From NCBI GenBank assembly GCA_030589835.1, contig JAUUZS010000001.1:1-24603 (forward strand): a stretch of DNA of 24,603 nucleotides, written 5' to 3'. The notes below the pieces were generated by a model. The model had not been told where the DNA came from, made no database searches, and saw only the letters and a list, made by a program, of their open reading frames with translations. The stretch is from Cyclobacteriaceae bacterium (lineage in GTDB: Bacteria > Bacteroidota > Bacteroidia > Cytophagales > Cyclobacteriaceae). Positions 22,557 through 24,603 of this stretch are shown here, piece after piece. How positions within the stretch are numbered: position 1 is the stretch's first letter; every line of letters begins with the position of its first letter. The translations under genes were made by a program, and so were the position numbers.

Positions 22557-24603
22557 TTAATTTATCTGCTTTTTGTTGCCTTGTACTTTTGGCAAACGTA
22601 TAATAAACGTGGTATATTCTCCCTCTTTTGAATCAACTTCAATATTTCCTTTATGTGCTTTTACAATATCCATACTCATGAAAAGGCCTAATCCAGTGCC
22701 CTTGGAGGTTGGTTTGGTAGTAAAGAATGGAGCGAAGAGTTGTTTTTTTTCGGTTTCAGGTATTCCCGGGCCATTATCTCTTATCCTTATCTCGACATGA
22801 TCGGCTGAATAGCTGGTAGAAATCTTTATTTCCGGCTTGAAGTCGGTCAATTTTTCTTTCTTCTCATCCAGCACATAACATGCATTTTCTATTGCAGAGG
22901 TAATTACCATTCCCAATTCTGAAGGCAATACCTGGATTTTTTCGATTTTTACGTCAAAATCCTCAATAAAATTTACGTTAAATAAATTGTTTTCCGCACT
23001 ATATCCCTGAAATCCAATTTCAACATTACTTTTGATCAACGCATTTATATCTGTCAAAATAAATTCTGTAGATCTTTCTTTAATGAGTTTTTCCATCCCT
23101 TTCACAATACGAGAAGCTGAAGTGCCATTTTCGTTTATCTTTTGCCCGTTTGCTTTGGACATATTTTGTAATTCAACAAGATCCTCATAGCTATCGGAAT
23201 CTATTAGTGCCTTAACTCGATCTAATATTTCCAGCGATTCTTCAGAAAATTCACTCAACAGCTTAGAAAAGTTATTTATATAGTTTAGCGGATTTAAAAT
23301 TCTATCGACAATACCCTTGGTTAACTCACCTATTGAGGCAAGTTTTGCTTGCTGAATCAGCTGTTCCTGTGTCTCTTTAAGGTCAACCAGGGTTTTTTCC
23401 AGATTTTCGAGAATATTCGTTTTAATGAACGCAGAGATAACATGCTCCTTTAAATTATTGAGTAAGCTAAAATGATTTTCATTAAATACCCTCGCTTTAT
23501 ACATATTTTCCAGCACCAGGAAGCCCTCCACCTTCTCGTCCACCATAACCATCATAATCATCATTGATTTTGATTTTTCAAGCTTTTCGTATAGGGAGCC
23601 TTCTAACTGAATATTTGCGTTTTTTAAATCAAAGATATGCTCATGTACCTCCTCAGCAGAATGAAGATAATGATCTTCTATCTGGGATAATGTGAACTCG
23701 ATAACTGATACAGACGATCCTTCCCATCCAAAGCCAGCATTAAATGTGAACAATCCGGTTGTCTTATTGCGCACCAGCATGGTTGCCCTTTCTACCCCAC
23801 CGATAATCCGGATTTTATCAAGTATGGACTCCAGTAAACGCGCAAAATGGATCTCCGAGTTAATGGATTTAACAATGAGGTTAATTTTTTCCAGCTCATC
23901 ATTTTTGCTGCTTAGCCTCGCCGATTGCATTTCAATCTCTTCTTTTTGATTTACTACCTCGGCAGTACGCTCTTCGATAAGACTCTCCAGGTTTTGTTTT
24001 TCCCTGATTAACTGTTGAGATCGTACCCTTACCAGAAATGCGAGTAAAGCAATTGCCCCGACCACATATAAAAAGAAGGCCAGAATGGTTTTATACCATG
24101 GCTTTTTTATTATAAATTTATAACTCGCCTCGCTTGATTCAATATCATACACATTCCTGGACTGCACCTTAAATTCATATTTCCCGGCCGGAAGGTTTGT
24201 ATATTCCTTCTGGGATTTAGTATCCCACTCAGACCAACTATCGTCAAATCCCTGAAGCAAAAATTTATATTCTATCTTTTCATTAATACTATATGAGGGA
24301 CTTGAAAATTTAAAATTAAGTGTGCTGTAAAAGTAATCGAGTTGAGGGATCAGGCTATCCGGCTGATTCAATATTGGATTGGAATTCTGGTCGCAATATG
24401 ATCCTCCAAACAGCAGGGAATCTCTTAAGGTACGCACACTACGGATATTCACCTTCCCTTTCTCCTCCATTTCCTTCTTCACGTGACGATCATAACTGAT
24501 AACACCCTCGGGGCCGCCAAACCATACTTTTCCATAATTCGCAGGATCAGGATATATGGTAGAAATCGTAATATCCCTAATTGGTTTCAGGGCTTTCAGC
24601 ACA
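22557..24603 (-). CDS. Y_Y_Y-domain sensor histidine kinase homologue, phospho-His replaced by Asp (partial)
   Basis: The frame runs off the right edge, so the N-terminus, probably a two-component-regulator beta-propeller, is missing. In the visible 681 residues, NYGKVWFGGPEGVISYD is a last propeller blade. A Y_Y_Y domain follows (about 90-165, IEYKFLLQGFDDSWSEWDT, YTNLPAGKYEFKVQSRN), then a membrane span (about 173-193), a coiled coil, a GAF-like domain (about 245-385), and another coiled coil into LASIGELTKGIVDRILNPLN. There Asp433 stands where related kinases have the phosphorylated histidine (GIAHEIQNPLN). The HATPase domain is complete: VITSAIENACYVLDEK, IRIRDNGPGIPE, FFTTKP and GTGLGLFMSMD. 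It may bind ATP and signal to the intact kinase 11 bp downstream, which is inference. Confidence 0.9.
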   Translation of the reverse strand, partial: VLKALKPIRDITISTIYPDPANYGKVWFGGPEGVISYDRHVKKEMEEKGKVNIRSVRTLRDSLLFGGSYCDQNSNPILNQPDSLIPQLDYFYSTLNFKFSSPSYSINEKIEYKFLLQGFDDSWSEWDTKSQKEYTNLPAGKYEFKVQSRNVYDIESSEASYKFIIKKPWYKTILAFFLYVVGAIALLAFLVRVRSQQLIREKQNLESLIEERTAEVVNQKEEIEMQSARLSSKNDELEKINLIVKSINSEIHFARLLESILDKIRIIGGVERATMLVRNKTTGLFTFNAGFGWEGSSVSVIEFTLSQIEDHYLHSAEEVHEHIFDLKNANIQLEGSLYEKLEKSKSMMIMMVMVDEKVEGFLVLENMYKARVFNENHFSLLNNLKEHVISAFIKTNILENLEKTLVDLKETQEQLIQQAKLASIGELTKGIVDRILNPLNYINNFSKLLSEFSEESLEILDRVKALIDSDSYEDLVELQNMSKANGQKINENGTSASRIVKGMEKLIKERSTEFILTDINALIKSNVEIGFQGYSAENNLFNVNFIEDFDVKIEKIQVLPSELGMVITSAIENACYVLDEKKEKLTDFKPEIKISTSYSADHVEIRIRDNGPGIPETEKKQLFAPFFTTKPTSKGTGLGLFMSMDIVKAHKGNIEVDSKEGEYTTFIIRLPKVQGNKKQIN

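Overview
The window looks like chromosomal DNA of a gliding-type Bacteroidota, most likely near the Cytophagales. The DNA is AT-rich. It encodes a GldB-like gliding lipoprotein, two DUF4252 proteins, a small outer-membrane beta-barrel, ECF sigma factors with non-zinc partners, a Y_Y_Y-type sensor protein, and promoters of the Bacteroidota form TTTG-N20-TAnnTTTG. I see no tRNA, rRNA, CRISPR array, insertion sequence or phage gene. Family names come from reading motifs; no database search was run.

Layout. (1) 1-423 is the tail of a MacB/FtsX-type permease. (2) 4269 down to 428 (minus strand) is one tightly packed operon: ECF sigma factor, single-span anti-sigma-like protein, a 30-codon micro-ORF, two DUF4252 proteins, then the ATPase and permease of an ABC-2 exporter. 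(3) 4270-4914 is a long non-coding stretch ahead of a small lipoprotein gene. (4) 5604-7275 holds a beta-barrel gene and gldB, divergent with only 16-22 bp between them. (5) 10406 down to 7276 (minus) carries an AsnB-type amidotransferase and a WbuB-like GT4 glycosyltransferase, probably for a surface polysaccharide, separated by a second, frameshifted copy of the micro-ORF. (6) 11344 down to 10534 (minus) is a second ECF sigma factor overlapping a 78-aa partner, behind a clear promoter. (7) 11639-14464 is a uvrA homologue. (8) 14725-15858 is a secreted protein I do not recognise. (9) 16182-20199 (plus) holds a degenerate receiver protein, a GT35 glucan phosphorylase homologue lacking the PLP lysine, and a GT4/glycogen-synthase-like enzyme, probably an alpha-glucan storage locus. 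(10) 24602 down to 20381 (minus) is a signalling operon: a sensor with its histidine site changed to Asp, a canonical histidine kinase, and a receiver-PP2C (RsbU/SpoIIE-like) phosphatase.

The most novel item is the micro-ORF family. Two paralogous ~30-codon reading frames (3182-3274 and 8454-8547) sit between unrelated genes in two unrelated operons, and each fits the flanking stop and start codons to within a base. Other points worth checking are three proteins that lost a hallmark residue while keeping the rest of the fold: the phosphorylase (Lys to Thr), the sensor kinase (His to Asp) and UvrA (a missing CxxC pair).
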